DNA from: Perilla frutescens
Lineage: Eukaryota > Streptophyta > Magnoliopsida > Lamiales > Lamiaceae
NCBI GenBank assembly: GCA_026008535.1
Contig: BRKX01000007.1
Coordinates: 52,255,001 to 52,319,000, forward strand
Length of the DNA: 64,000 nt
Direction of reading: 5' to 3'
How positions within the stretch are numbered: position 1 is the stretch's first letter; the number at the start of each line of letters is the position of its first letter. A model generated the notes under the pieces. The model searched no databases. It saw only the letters and a list, made by a program, of their open reading frames with translations, and was not told the origin of the DNA. Positions 1-11,684 of this stretch are shown piece by piece. A program made the position numbers and the translations under genes.

Positions 1-2051
1 AAAATTATTTTTAAGTTAAAAGCATGTTGTTGCACGTTAAAATCAATTACGATATTTTTATAGAGAAATTTCGGGTTAATTGTTCTTCGTGTTCATCGAA
101 GAAATCAACGAACATGAAGAACAGTTGAAGAACACGTTGAAAGGAACCTAGATGATGAGAGAGAGAAAAGAGGGAGAGAGAGCCCCGCGGGGAGGGGGGG
201 GTGAGCGCCGCCGCGCTACATCCCCCACGGCCGCGCCGAGCCCGCCGGGGGCAGGGGCAGCCCGCCGGGGGCAGGGGAGCCTGCCGGGGCTGGAAGCCCC
301 GCGGCGGCGGGTGGCTTGCCGGGGCAAGGTGGCCCCGCGGCGCCCCCTCTTCCCTTTCTGTGTAATTTTGTTTTCCGTCCTTTCTGGCTATTCCTTTACC
401 CCCGTCTTTCCGATCTTTTCGAGTCTTTAAAATTATGATACTTTTAAGCCATGTTCAAGTTTAAATTATAGTAAGGTATTCAAATTAATTTCAAATTATT
501 TCGAGTAAGATATTGAGTTATTTTCCGTCAAAAATTTAGAGATCGAGTCCAGAGGTTTCTTAAATAAATTAAACCATTCTTGATCCTCTTAGTAAGTCAA
601 AGTCGTGCTATCCATATTATGTCCTAGCTAAGGGAATATTAGTTGGGTGTTACTTAATATCATGTTATTAGAAATCTTCGAAGAAGGCTTCTAAGTCGAC
701 GATTCGACTTTTGTAGGAGGAATTGAGCCTCGGAGAAATACTAAGGAAGACCACCAGCTCGTTGCCTCGTCTTCCGTTTCGTAATCAAGGTGGGTAAATC
801 TATTCTCATCTAAAGTTTGAGCTAATAAGCTCTAGAAGCATGTTAGGACAAATGATATATCCAATAAAGTATTTTGCTCAACCTGTTTGATCTCTGTACA
901 AGGAAAGGAATAAATGGAGTTATGCATGATTATGCTGAATTATTATTTGGGTTAGATTAAGTAAAGAAAGCTAGTATAAGTTAAGTGAGCTCTCAAGTAT
1001 GTTTAGATATGCTAGAATTGTTTATTTACAATTTATGCTATCATGAGGTGTTTAGTATTGCTCTACTTGCAATCAATGTTTATCCGCGTTCATTTTCTCG
1101 TATTTGAATGCTTATGCTTTATTAAAGCTCATATAGTTAAAGATTAAGGATTACCTTGTTAGGGTATCTTTAACCCATTGTAGGCCGAGATCAGGTAGTG
1201 ATAAGGTAATAGCATTAGACATTGTTCTAAGCTTGGTAATGTTAGCAAGAATATGAAGAGATGGAACTTAGCATCCACTTAAGCAGGACTCGAGCTTAGA
1301 ACTATTAAGGTAGTCGCTGAGGGGGTTTTCCCTCGCAAATACGTTTGGATATTTGAGGTAACCCCTCTTCTATCCTATGGCATGCCTAAGGGTACAGTTG
1401 ACGACAGGTTTGAGCCAAGTTGGGCCCAAAAAGAAAAGAAAAGGTTTTACGGATACGGAGAGGGCTTTTGCGTTTTGCTCTCCGTATACCGTCTATTAAT
1501 CATTGGATATCTTGAAAGTTATAAAAGCATTTTCGCTAAAACCCACTGAGTACATTAGTGCTCATGCCCCCTCTTTTCAAATGTTTTCAGGTTGAGATGC
1601 TGAAGATGCTGGTGGCTGTGAATGTGGGTTGGCTGCCAAGACTATTTTGTTATTATCTAATGTTTCCATGAAATCCCACTTTGTGATCCGCTACTCTGAT
1701 ACACTCTCTTCAATTCTGTTTAAATCCTATTATGATTAGCAAGACTCTATGAATAATCTCCTCGGAAATGATTTAATACTTATAAGATGCATATTATGTT
1801 ATCTCTGTTTTTAAGTATGATCTCCGTTCACCTGCAAAGAGGTCTAACAAGTTGGTATCTGATTAATTAGCCATTCTTTCCGCTTAAGCATGTTTTCTTT
1901 TAATCCAAGTAAACCCGAGCATTTCCATATAACTTCTAAAACACGTCTTGATTCTTAAAACTCTTGATAAATCCCCCATCTTTATGCATTAACCCCATAA
2001 TAATACCTCGTCCCCACTCGTAAATCCCTATCTCGGGACCGGGCTGTTACA
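1..2051 (+). repeat. 5' LTR of element A (left part missing)
   Basis: This stretch aligns base for base, with small indels, to 9474-11490 in the 3' LTR. It ends GGGCTGTTACA, directly before the PBS. The first ~1,257 bp, which hold U3 and the TATA box, lie before the window. It contains the GC island at about 180-350, inside an otherwise AT-rich LTR. A 20-bp direct duplication at 241-260/261-280 is single in the 3' LTR. Confidence 0.92.
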
Positions 2052-2593
2052 GTTGGTATCAGAGCAAGTTTGCAACTCTGCAGACCTGTCTCTTTGTTTG
2101 AAATAAGTTAATAGGTTTATGTGGATATAACTTGTTCTCTGATAATTTAAAGCAGCAACCCACAGCTCGTCATCACCCTCGCACTCTCAACCAAAAATCA
2201 AGGTATGATAGTATAGAAATTTTGGATTTTGGATTCATGATTTTGGAATACAGGAAGGGAAAAGATTTGAGCAAGCATACCTATTTTATGGACAAGAGAA
2301 AAACTGTGAGAATGAAATTCCAAGTAAAAGGTGTTCGGGTAAGATGATTTCCCAGATGGAAAGTTTGTCAAAAGATTTCTCGATCCCAAAATGACTTAAA
2401 AATCATTTCTCGAAATTTTGACTCAAAAGAAGAGGTAAACAATGTATGTTTAAAGAACTTTGGGCACCAAAATTTTTATAAACGTTGTCAACTGCTTCAT
2501 AAAAGGGAATTAAGCATGCAAGATTAATCCGGACATTAGGAGGACCTTAGGTGTACTTTTTGAATCTAGACTGACTAAGTTATTATCTTCTAG
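2052..2593 (+). other. Untranslated leader of element A with PBS
   Basis: PBS at 2054-2065 begins two bases after the LTR end and matches the initiator-Met tRNA 3' end. The remaining ~530 bp up to the first ORF show no coding signal beyond short chance ORFs; this is the expected place for leader and packaging sequences. Confidence 0.7.
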
Positions 2594-3367
2594 ATGGTTA
2601 AGCGTCTTTCGACAGCTAGGAAGAGCGTGCCTCTTTTCCGCCCCGTGCAAGAAAGAGTTGAGAGATTCAGAAGAGAAACTTGGAATGGCAACGAACAGCT
2701 GCTGTCCTACATGGCGAGATACCTCGAAAGGTGGGCTTGGGCAAATGGCTACGGAGGGGAGCCCGGGAGCGTATCCGACTTGGAAACGTGCATCCGCATA
2801 TGCGAGTATGCGCCACCTGCTTGGAGGCCTACAATGTACCGTATCCTGCAAAGTAAGATCACCCGCGATCCCGAGACATACGCTGAGATCGGAAATCTGA
2901 CGGAATTCTCATCAGCCTTAATGGGTCGTTGGGTATCGGAGTATGGCCACGTGCACGCCTTAGCCGAGCAGCAAGAAGATGAGCAAAATCCCTCTCTCGT
3001 GGTAGAGCTAGAACTGCAAAGGGCAACTCTCAACAGTCCCCCTGGATTTGAAGTGCCACATCCTCACGACGAAGGAACCACATGAGCAGGACCCTCAAAT
3101 GCCCGAATCGTGAACCACACCGAGTCCCTATTCTCCTGCACTCCTCAAGTGAACCAGTGGACCCCTGTGTCCGCTTCTCAGGGTCTGGGACAGTGTATGC
3201 CCCATCAGTATCCTGAAGGAAGTGTTCGCATGAGGACATTCAAGTTCACCGTCCTGGAAACGGTTGATATTGGAGACGAAGAAGAAGAAGACGAGGACCC
3301 GGAAGAAGACGAAGAGGAAGTAGGATCGCCATGCAAGGAGAAGGGTAAAGGCTCGGCTTATGATTAA
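2594..3367 (+). pseudogene. Extra ORF between PBS and gag of element A, function unknown
   Basis: An open frame starts with ATG at 2594 and runs 163 codons to a TGA (3083-3085). The same frame then continues to 3367, giving about 257 codons with one internal stop. I do not recognise the protein. The first part is basic to neutral with many Trp, Tyr and Arg residues. The second part ends in a strongly acidic run of Asp and Glu (about 3278-3322) followed by a short Lys-rich tail. It has no zinc knuckle and no gag signature. It lies 361 bp before the gag start, in the same orientation. Extra ORFs before gag are known in Ogre/Tat-lineage elements but are not a standard part of Tekay/Del. It may be a captured host exon or a lineage-specific ORF. 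Confidence 0.55.
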
Positions 3368-3728
3368 TCATAGAAAAGAGATGTAGAAGGTGTTGCTGTT
3401 AGAACACCTAAGATGTCTAATCCATCTGTTTGTCTGTAATCTAATGTACACTCTGACCAAGACTTTAATATGTAATAGATTCTTTAAGATTTCAAAACCC
3501 AATAGTGGCAGTGAATTTTCTAAGAGACTGCCCTATCCCGGTTGCAACCCATAATTTACTATATCGATGCCAAAGTCCTCTAAAATGAGGCAATTTTCCC
3601 ATCATGTTTGAATGACGTCTAAATTTTCATTTTGTTTGATCTATCTTGTGTAATTAAAAGACCTTATCAAAAGGCATTCTTGCTTTGTGTAAATTTAATC
3701 AAACCTCGCTAATATCTAGTTCTTTAGA
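3368..3728 (+). other. Spacer between extra ORF and gag of element A
   Basis: About 360 bp of AT-rich sequence with no coding signal that I can support. It separates the upstream ORF from gag. Confidence 0.5.
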
Positions 3729-5252
3729 ATACCGCCTCGAAGACATCAAGCCGAGAATGAGGATGAGAACGAACCTGAGCAAGCCCCAAACCTCGGTCCA
3801 AAAGCTGAAAGTGTGTTTCTCAAACACAACCCTCCATCGTTTAATGGTTTAGGAGATCCAATGGATGCCAAAAAATGGGTTCGCTCCTTAGAACGAATCT
3901 TCGATTTCATAGCTTGCTCTGAAGGAGAGAAACTAAGTTGCGCTCTTTTCATGTTAACAGAGGATATGGACTACTGGTGGGAGTCCGTACGAAGGACCAT
4001 AACCCCGGTTCAATGGGAAGACTATAGTTGGGAAGATTTCAAGCACGATCTGTATCAGAAGTATATCCCGGATTGTTACCGAGAGGCAAAAGAGATGGAG
4101 TTCTGGAATCTAAAGCAAAAGAATAAGACAGTGTCGGAATACGATAGAGAATTCAACCAGTTGTCAAGGCATGCTCCACATCTAGTGGACACAGACGGGA
4201 AGAAAGCACGCAAGTTCAAGAAAGGACTCAGATCCGAGATTGGCATAGCCCTCGCTGGGCAAGAAGACATGTCTTATGCCCGAACCTTAGCCAAAGCATT
4301 GAGCATAGAGGCCATCCTTCCTCAGAAGATTCAACCCATTCAGTCATCTAATGATCCGAAGGGGAAAAGGAAGTGGGAAGGAGGAAGAAGGGATGACAGA
4401 AGAAAGAAACCCCACTGGCAAAACTGAGAGTCAGGGGTGCCTGGAAATCAACTTAGCAATGCCCCTAGTTTTAGGCCGTGTCAAAAGTGCGGAAGAATGC
4501 ATCCTGGAGTCTGTCGAGCAAATCTAACTGGGTGCTACAACTGTGGTGAGGAGGGGCACTTCAAGAGAGAGTGTCCTAAAGGAAACAACCAACGATCCCA
4601 AACACCACAGCAACCCATGTACCCGCAACCACTTCAGCAACTTCCTAGAAACCAGCCAAGACTGCAGCAAGGAGGACCTCAGGGTCAAAGGCCGGGACTG
4701 AACCTGAGATCGAACCAAGGACGAGATCAAAGGTCCAACCAAGGACAAAGGCTACCTCAGCCAGCTCGTACTTATACTCTCAATCAACAGCAAGCTGCTA
4801 AGGCCCCAGGTAATCTAGCAGGTATGATTACCCTCCTCGAGACGCCAGTTTTAGCTCTCTTTGACACAGGAGCATCGCATTCGTTTATAGCTGAGTCTGT
4901 TTGTAAGAAACTGAAGATTGAACCCGAGAATGCCAAGAATGCCCTTGAAATAAGTATTCCCTCTGGAAAGAAAATGATGTCTAGGAAGGTCTGCTCTAAC
5001 CTAGAATTGAACATAGAAGGGGAAAACTTTAAGTCAAATCTTTATGTGATTAAGATTCAGGACTTCGACATAATCCTAGGAATGGATTGGTTAGCATCAG
5101 CTAATGCTTCCATAAGCTGCCCCGAGAGGGAGGTAACGTTTCGACCACCCGAGAAACCCGAGGTGAAAATCTACGGATCAAGGCTGGGAACCAAAATCCC
5201 AGTGATATCCGCCCTAAAGGCCACCAAGATGATAAGGAAGAACAACTGTTGA
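3729..5252 (+). pseudogene. gag: gag and protease of element A (broken)
   Basis: Capsid-type gag lies at 3813-4427, with the typical segments FNGLGDP near its start, WWES and then RKFKKGLR. A zinc knuckle CYNCGEEGHFKREC (CX2CX4HX4C) follows at about 4532-4573. The aspartic protease has its active site LFDTGASHSF at about 4857-4886. Gag multimerises and packages RNA; the protease cleaves the polyprotein. The frame is open upstream of 3813 and reads ATA PPRR from 3729. Since many gypsy gags begin MPPRR, the original start codon appears mutated from ATG to ATA. A TGA (4425-4427) breaks gag before the zinc knuckle, and the frame shifts near 5235-5250 just before RT. Confidence 0.85.
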
Positions 5253-6615
5253 GCAGTTTTCTGTCGAAGATGTTCCAGTCGTAAGAGAATACCCCAACGT
5301 ATTTCCAAAGGAGCTGTCAGGGCTACCTCCAGATAGGCAGGTGGAGTTCGCTATCAAGTTGAAACCAGGAACCGCCCCAGTTTCAAAAGCCCCCTACAGA
5401 ATGGCGCCTAAGGAATTGCAAGAACTCAAAGTTCAACTACAAGAGTTACTAGACCTAGGTTTTATCCAACCTAGTGTGTCGCCTTGGGGAGCTCCAATCT
5501 TGTTCGTAAAGAAAAAGGACGGCACATTAAGAATGTGCATTGACTATAGAGAGCTTAATAAGCTAACCATCAAGAATCGATACCCTCTCCCAAGAATAGA
5601 CGATCTCTTCGATCAACTCAAAGGGGCAAGTGTCTTCTCCAAGATAGACTTAAGATCTGGGTACCATCAGCTGAAGATCCGAAAGGAGGATATCCCTAAG
5701 ACCGCTTTTAGAACTCGCTATGGGCATTACGAGTTTGTGGTAATGCCATTCGGATTAACCAACGCCCCAGCAGTGTTCATGGATTTAATGAACTGGGTTT
5801 TTCACCCGTACCTTGATAAGTTTGTTCTATTTTTCATAGATGATATTCTCATCTATTCCAAGGATGAAGAAGAACATCAAGAGCACTTGAGAGTAGTGCT
5901 GGAAACCCTAAGAAGAGAAAAACTTTATGCTAAGTTCAGGAAATGTGAGTTTTGGCTCAAAGAAGTAACGTTTCTAGGTCATATAGTCTCGGTAGAAGGA
6001 ATCAAGGTGGATCCGGCCAAGATTGAAGCTGTAAGCAACTGGAAGTCTCCAAGAAGTGTGAACGAGATAAGGAGTTTTCTAGGACTCGCTGGATACTATC
6101 GCAGATTCATTGAAGGATTCTCGACTATATCCAAACCTATGACGCGATTGTTACAGAAGGATTCCAAGTTCAAATGGACGCCCGAATGTGAGGAAAGTTT
6201 TCAAACTTTGAAGAGGATGCTAACCACAACCCCCGTTTTAGCCATCCCAGAAAGAAATGAAGATTTCGCGGTTTACGTAGACGCATCAATTAAAGGATTA
6301 GGATGCGTACTAATGCAGAGAGGAAAGGTGATTGCTTATGCTTCTAGACAGCTTAAGAATCACGAACAAAACTACCCGACGCATGACTTAGAACTAGCAG
6401 CGGTCGTTCATGCGCTGAAGATCTGGAGGCACTACCTCTACGGAGCTAAGTGTGAGATCTTCTCAGATCACAAAAGCTTGAAGTATTTCTTCGAGCAAAA
6501 AGATCTTAACATGAGACAAAGAAGATGGCTAGAACTCGTAAAAGACTATGACTGTACGATCCACTACCACCCAGGGAAAGCAAATGTAGTAGCAGATGCC
6601 CTAAGTAGAAAATAG
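5251..6615 (+). pseudogene. pol: Reverse transcriptase and RNase H of element A
   Basis: RT copies the element RNA into DNA and RNase H removes the RNA template. The segment [14 protein letters not shown], then [12 protein letters not shown], then [12 protein letters not shown] and the catalytic FIDD (in [10 protein letters not shown], about 5830-5859) are in order and intact. FIDD in place of YIDD is usual in this clade. The connection region shows [11 protein letters not shown]. RNase H carries [19 protein letters not shown] and the closing VADALSRK. The frame differs by one from the gag-protease frame, and it ends at a TAG (6613-6615), after which the same frame continues into integrase. 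On its own the RT-RH frame is complete from about 5341. Confidence 0.9.
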
Positions 6616-8178
6616 AAGGCAGAGTTAGGACTCGTTTCAGCTCAGGAAGATCTTCGCAAGGAGTTCGAGAAGTTAAAGATCGAGGTGCTAACACCACCCG
6701 AGACCATTCAAGCTCAAATTGCCGTGACAGTCGCTCAGCCCGACCTAAGGCAAAGGATAATTGAAGCCCAGAGAGGAGACGAGTTTCTCGAAAAGAAAAG
6801 GGCTGAAGCGCGAACTGATAACTCTCAAGAATTCGCGGAAGCCGCCGACAAGACACTCTTGTTCAAAGGAAGGCTTTGTGTGCCTAGCAAGGGAGAACTG
6901 AAGGAGGAAATCATGTGCGAAGCACATGACATGCCATATACAGCACATCCCGGAAGCACCAAAATGTACTAAGACCTCAAGAGGAACTTCTGGTGGAATA
7001 ACATGAAAAGGGAAATAGCCGCCTTCGTGGAAAAGTGTCTGAGTTGTCAACAAGTGAAAGCTTTGCATCAAAAACCTTCTGGTTTGCTTCAACCCCTAGA
7101 AATTCCTGAATGGAAGTGGGATCATATCAACATGGACTTTGTTGTAGGATTGCCAAGGTCCAAGCGGGGAAATACCGCCATTTGGGTAATTGTTGACCGA
7201 TTATCTAAATCGGTACATTTTGTTGCTGTTAGGATGACGGACGGACTAGATCAACTAGCCCAGTTGTATGTTAAGGAAATTGTGCATTTGCACGGAGTGC
7301 CGGTCTCGATTACATCGGACCGTGATTCAAGATTTACATCAAGATTCTGGAGGAGCCTACAAGATGCAATGGGATCAAAGCTCAACTTTAGCATAGCATT
7401 CTATCCTCAAATGGATGGCCAATCTGAAAGGACTATCCAGATTCTAGAAGACATGCTTAGAGGAGTCGTCATCGATCAAGGAGGCAATTGGGAGGAATTA
7501 CTGCCTTTGGTAGAATTTGCATATAACAATAGCTACCAAACATTGATCGGCATGGCCCCTTATGAAGCCCTTTATGGAAAGAAGTGTAGATCGCCCCTAT
7601 ATTGGGACGAGGCCGGAGAGAAAAGTATACTTGGACCCGAGATGGTCCAGGAAGCCGTCCAGAAAATCGAGCTCATTCGTCAATGCATCAAGGAAGCTCA
7701 AGATAGGCAGAAGGCCTACTCAGATGAGAGGAGGACAAGGCTCAGTTTTGACATTGGAGATAAAGTATTTTTGAAAGTGTCTCCATCAAAAGGAATAATT
7801 CATTTTGGCAAACGAAGCAAATTAAAGCCCAGATTTATTGGACCTTTTGAGATCTTAGAAAAGATGAATGAAGTAGCCTACAGGTTGGCCTTACCACCCA
7901 ACCTGAGTAACGTGCATGATGTCTTTCATGTCTCGATGTTATGGAAATACGTGTTTGATCCAAAACATGTGATTAGCAAGGAAGAGATAGTCCTGAATGA
8001 GGACTTGGCCTATGAAGAAAAACCTCAAGCCATTGTGGATCGAAAAATTCAGAAGCTGACAAATAAGGAGATCGATCTTGTGAAAGTAATCTGGAACCAC
8101 CATGGTTCAGAGGAAGCAACCTGGGAGCTTGAATCCGAGTTGATCAAGAAGTACCCTGATATCGCTTATCATGGTTAG
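6616..8178 (+). pseudogene. pol: Integrase with C-terminal chromodomain of element A
   Basis: The HHCC zinc-binding domain spans about 6895-7055 and is interrupted by a TAA (6970-6972) between its His and Cys pairs. The catalytic core has D in MDFVVGL, D in SDRDSRF and E in GQSERT, i.e. all three D,D,E residues. The C-terminal end (about 8000-8170) contains AIVDRKIQKL, then KVIWNHH, then EATWELE, a chromodomain pattern that in chromoviruses targets insertion to marked chromatin. The ORF ends 25 bp before the purine tract, so all of pol lies outside the LTR, unlike the CRM-like elements further right. The stop in the zinc domain alone would prevent integrase production. Confidence 0.88.
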
Positions 8179-8216
8179 TAAATTTCGGGACGAAATTTTA
8201 TTTAAGGAGGGTAGGA

Positions 8217-11200
8217 TATAATACCCCAGATTTCAGAATAAGGTTTAGAGGAATGTTAATGATAAGTTAATTAATTAAAGAAGGGATTTAATTAAGATTA
8301 GCTAAGGTTGGATGTCAGTCACGACTTTAGGAGTCAGATCGCCTTTTTGAGAAATGTGATTTTAACTATTTTATGACCATCTGTGGTCCCGTTAGAAAAG
8401 TATTAACTCAAGGAGTATGCCGGTGTTTTCGGATTTTAATTCTGAAGTCATTTGAGTTCTCGGTGATGAAAAACGCATTTAAAAGAAGAATGAATAGTAA
8501 CTTTTGCGTGCGTTCGTGTTTTGAGAAATTTACGAAATCCTCCTTGTTAATCCAAGTTCAGTTCTGTCAGGCCCCTCTTATGGAAAATGACTGAAGGATT
8601 CCGTTGGCGTTCACGGATTGACATTCTGAGATCAATCGAACGCACGGGAGCCAAATCTGTCACTCTGAGTGAATAGTAAAAGTAATTCCAAAAAGGGAAT
8701 CTTTGCTCGTCTTCCTTCTGACGAACCCATCTTCTTCAAGAAACAAGTTGGTTCACTAGTATTCAAGCCAACGAGTCTCCCGGTATTTTTAGATTTCGTG
8801 TCTGAAGTCATTTGGACCTCGACATCGAATAAAGCAGCTTTTAACCGAACCCGGGGTAACTTTTGCAGTATTCCTGCACAGCAATGGCTTCCAAGGGCAG
8901 CCAAAGATTTTCCTATATATAGGGGACCACCCCTTTAGTAATTCTTGCTCATTTCACATCCACTTCACTTCTAAATCGAGAGGGTGAAAAGCTTTGAAAG
9001 CTGAGAAGGTTTTGTCGAAGTAAAAATCGTTCTTCGTGAGTGTTCTTCAAGGCGACGAGCGGAGTGGCGTGGAAGGGATGCAGTGAGGGAATGTGCTAGG
9101 GGCACCGTTGAAATCGTAGCAGGTGGCTCTGCCGCCGTTGCGACTCGACGAGACGCTGAACTAGCCACATTCCTTCGACGCACCTAACCCCGTCCATTCT
9201 TGTTCGTCGATCTCGATCCTATTTCTTTTCTGTCTTTTAAATTTCACATTTACTTTTCGTTCTTTATGTTCTTCGCGTTCTTCATTATTGCTCGTCTAAA
9301 GTAGTATTTCGATTCATATTGAAGTTCCAAAATAATAACGCTACGTTATATTTCTCGTTCTATTTCCATTATTATTATTCTAGAAGATTAAACTCGTTCA
9401 TTCCATTAAAAATCCGTTCAAAGTCATATTTATTTATTCCGGAGGATTATCGTGTTTGTGCCGTTATAATGCCAAAATTATTTTTAAGTTAAAAGCATGT
9501 TTGTTGCATTATTTTTATAAAGAAATATCAGGTTAATTGTTCTTCGTGTTCTTCGTGTTCGTCGAAAAAATCAACAAACACGAAGAACAGTTGAAGAACA
9601 CGTTGAAAGGAACCCAGATGATGAGAGAGAGAAAAGAGGGAGAGAGAGAGCCCCGCGGGGGAGGGGAGTTGAGCGCCGCCGCGCCACACCCCCCACGGCC
9701 GCGCCGAGCCCGCCGGGGGCAGGGGAGCCCACCGGGGCTGGAAGCCCCGCGGCGGCGGGTGGCCTGCCGGGGCAAGGTAGCCCCGCGGCGCCCCCTCCTC
9801 CCTTTCCGTGTTATTTTGTTTTCCGTCCTTTCCGGCTATTCCCGTACCCCTGTCTTTCCGATCTTTTCGAGTCTTTAAAATTATGATACTTTTAAGCCAT
9901 GTTCAAGTTTAAATTATAGTAAGGTATTCAAATTAATTTCAAATTATTTCGAGTAAGATATTGAGTTATTTTCCGTCAAAAATTTAGAGATCGAGTCCAG
10001 AGGTTTCTAAAATAAATTAAACCATTCTTGATCCTCTTATTAAGTCAAAGTCGGGCTATCCATATTATGTCCTAGCTAAGGGAATATTAGTTGGGTGTTA
10101 CTTAATATCATGTTATTAGAAATCTTCGAAGAAGGCTTCTAAGTCGACGATTCGACTTTTGTAGGAGGAATTAAGCCTCGGAGAAATACTAAGGAAGACC
10201 ACCAGCTCGTTGCCTCGTCTTCCGTTCCGTAATCAAGTTGGGTAAATCTATACTCATCTAAATTTTGAGCTAATAAGCTCTAGAAGCATGTTAGGGTAAA
10301 TGAGATATCCAATAAAGTATTTTTCTCAACCTGTTTCATCTCTGTACAAGGAAAGGAATAAATGGAGTTATGCATGATTATGCTGAATTATTATTTGGGT
10401 TAGATTAAGTAAAGAAAGCTAGTATAAGTTAAGTGAGCTCTCAAGTATGTTTAGATATGCTAGAATTGTTTATTTACAATTTATGCTATCATGAGGTGTT
10501 TAGTATTGCTCTACTTGCAATCAATGTTTATCCGCGTTCATTTTCTCGTATTTGAATGCTTATGCTTTATTAAAGCACGTATAGTTAAAGATTAAGGATT
10601 GCCTTGTTTGGGTATCTTTAACCCATTGTAGGCCGAGATCAGGTAGTGATAAGGTATTAGCATTAGACATTGTTCTAAGCTTGGTAATGTTAGCAAGAAT
10701 AGGAAGAGATGGAACTTAGCATCCACTTAAGCAGGACTCGAGCTCAGAACTAAGGTAGTCGCTGAGGGGTTTTTCCCTCGCAAACACGTTCGGATATTTG
10801 AGGTAACCCCTCTTCTATCCTATGGCATGCCTAAGGGTACAGTTGACGACAGGTTTGCGCCAAGTTGGGCCCAAAAAGAAAAGAAAAGGTTTTACGGATA
10901 CGGAGAGGGCTTTTGCGTTTTGCTCTCCGTATACCGTCTATTAATCATTGGATATCTTGAAAGTTATAAAAGCATTTTCGCTAAAACCCACTGAGTATGC
11001 TCATGCCCCCTCTTTTCAAATGTTTTCAGGTTGAGATGCTGAGGATGCTGGTGGCTGTGAATGTGGGTTGGCTGCCAAGACTATTTTGTTATTATCTAAT
11101 GTTTCCATGAAATCCCACTTTGTGATCCGCTACTCTGATGCACTCTCTTCAATTCTGTTTAAATCCTATTATGATTAGCAAGACTCTATGAATAATCTCC

Positions 11201-11490
11201 TCGGAAATGATTTAATACTTATAAGATGCATATTATGTTATCTCTGTTTTTAAGTATGATCTCCGTTCACCTGCAAAGAGGTCTAACAAGTTGGTATCTG
11301 ATTAATTAGCCGTTCTTTCCGCTTAAGCATGTTTTCTTTTAATCCAAGTAAACCCGAGCATTTCCATATAACTTCTAAAGCACGTCTTGATTCTTAAAAC
11401 TCTTGATAAATCCCCCATCTTTATGCATTAACCCCATAATAACACCTCGTCCCCACTCGTAAATCCCTATCTCGGGACCGGGCTGTTACA
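8217..11490 (+). repeat. 3' LTR of element A
   Basis: It begins TATAATACCCC directly after the purine tract. The ancestral start was probably TGTAATACCCC, so the terminal TG seems to have decayed to TA. It ends GGGCTGTTACA at 11490. Length is 3,274 bp. U3 runs from 8217 to the TATA box at 8914-8921. The GC island recurs at about 9640-9800. Its last 2,017 bp match 1-2051. Confidence 0.92.
8914..8921 (+). promoter_or_regulatory. TATA box of element A 3' LTR
   Basis: TATATATA is followed by GGGGACC and a pyrimidine-rich stretch, a usual gypsy LTR promoter layout. Transcription would start about 30 bp downstream, near 8945-8955, which marks the U3/R border. Confidence 0.65.
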
Positions 11491-11684
11491 TGTTCTTTTC
11501 TTCATGATACCTACAAGATGAACAAACGTAAAGGAAAACAAGGTAGGAGCTCACAATCTCACTTTCTCTCGTTTGTTTTCACTCTTGATTTTACCTCTCG
11601 TTTTTGCACTCAAAGTGTTTAGTGAAGTGTGTGTGTCGTGTATAATGGAATGGAGGAGTAGAACTCTTGTCAAATGTCGAGGGT
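11491..11684 (-). mobile_element. Fragment of a CRM-like element: gag start and leader (minus)
   Basis: The plus-strand text TTCTTCATGATACCTAC followed by AAACGTAAA and CTCACAATCTCAC matches 19990-20090 in element Da, where it is the gag start codon and leader on the minus strand. This is therefore a second, truncated minus-strand copy. It was cut on the left by insertion of element A and on the right by the E 5' LTR. Confidence 0.7.

Larger units (their letters stand above)
1..11490 (+). mobile_element. Element A: Tekay/Del-type Ty3/gypsy chromovirus (5' end outside window)
   Basis: A long LTR retrotransposon read left to right: partial 5' LTR, PBS TGGTATCAGAGC (2054-2065, initiator-Met tRNA type), an extra ORF, gag with one zinc knuckle, protease, RT, RNase H, integrase, chromodomain, purine tract AAGGAGGG (8204-8211) and a 3' LTR of 3,274 bp. 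Domain order PR-RT-RH-IN-chromodomain and very long LTRs fit the Tekay/Del chromovirus clade. The full element would be about 12.7 kb. The left TSD lies outside the window, so insertion cannot be verified by TSD. The right flank (11491 onward) is a fragment of another retrotransposon, so A is nested. Several stops, one frameshift and a lost gag start show that it is no longer autonomous. Confidence 0.9.

Noticed and set aside
152..430. Arg/Gly/Pro-rich ORFs in the LTRs of A (152-430 and 9537-9878)
   Set aside because: They arise from the GC-rich island, differ in length between the two LTRs and have no family features.
2054..2065. PBS sequences as tRNA genes
   Set aside because: Only 12-18 bases complementary to a tRNA end, placed directly after LTRs; no cloverleaf.
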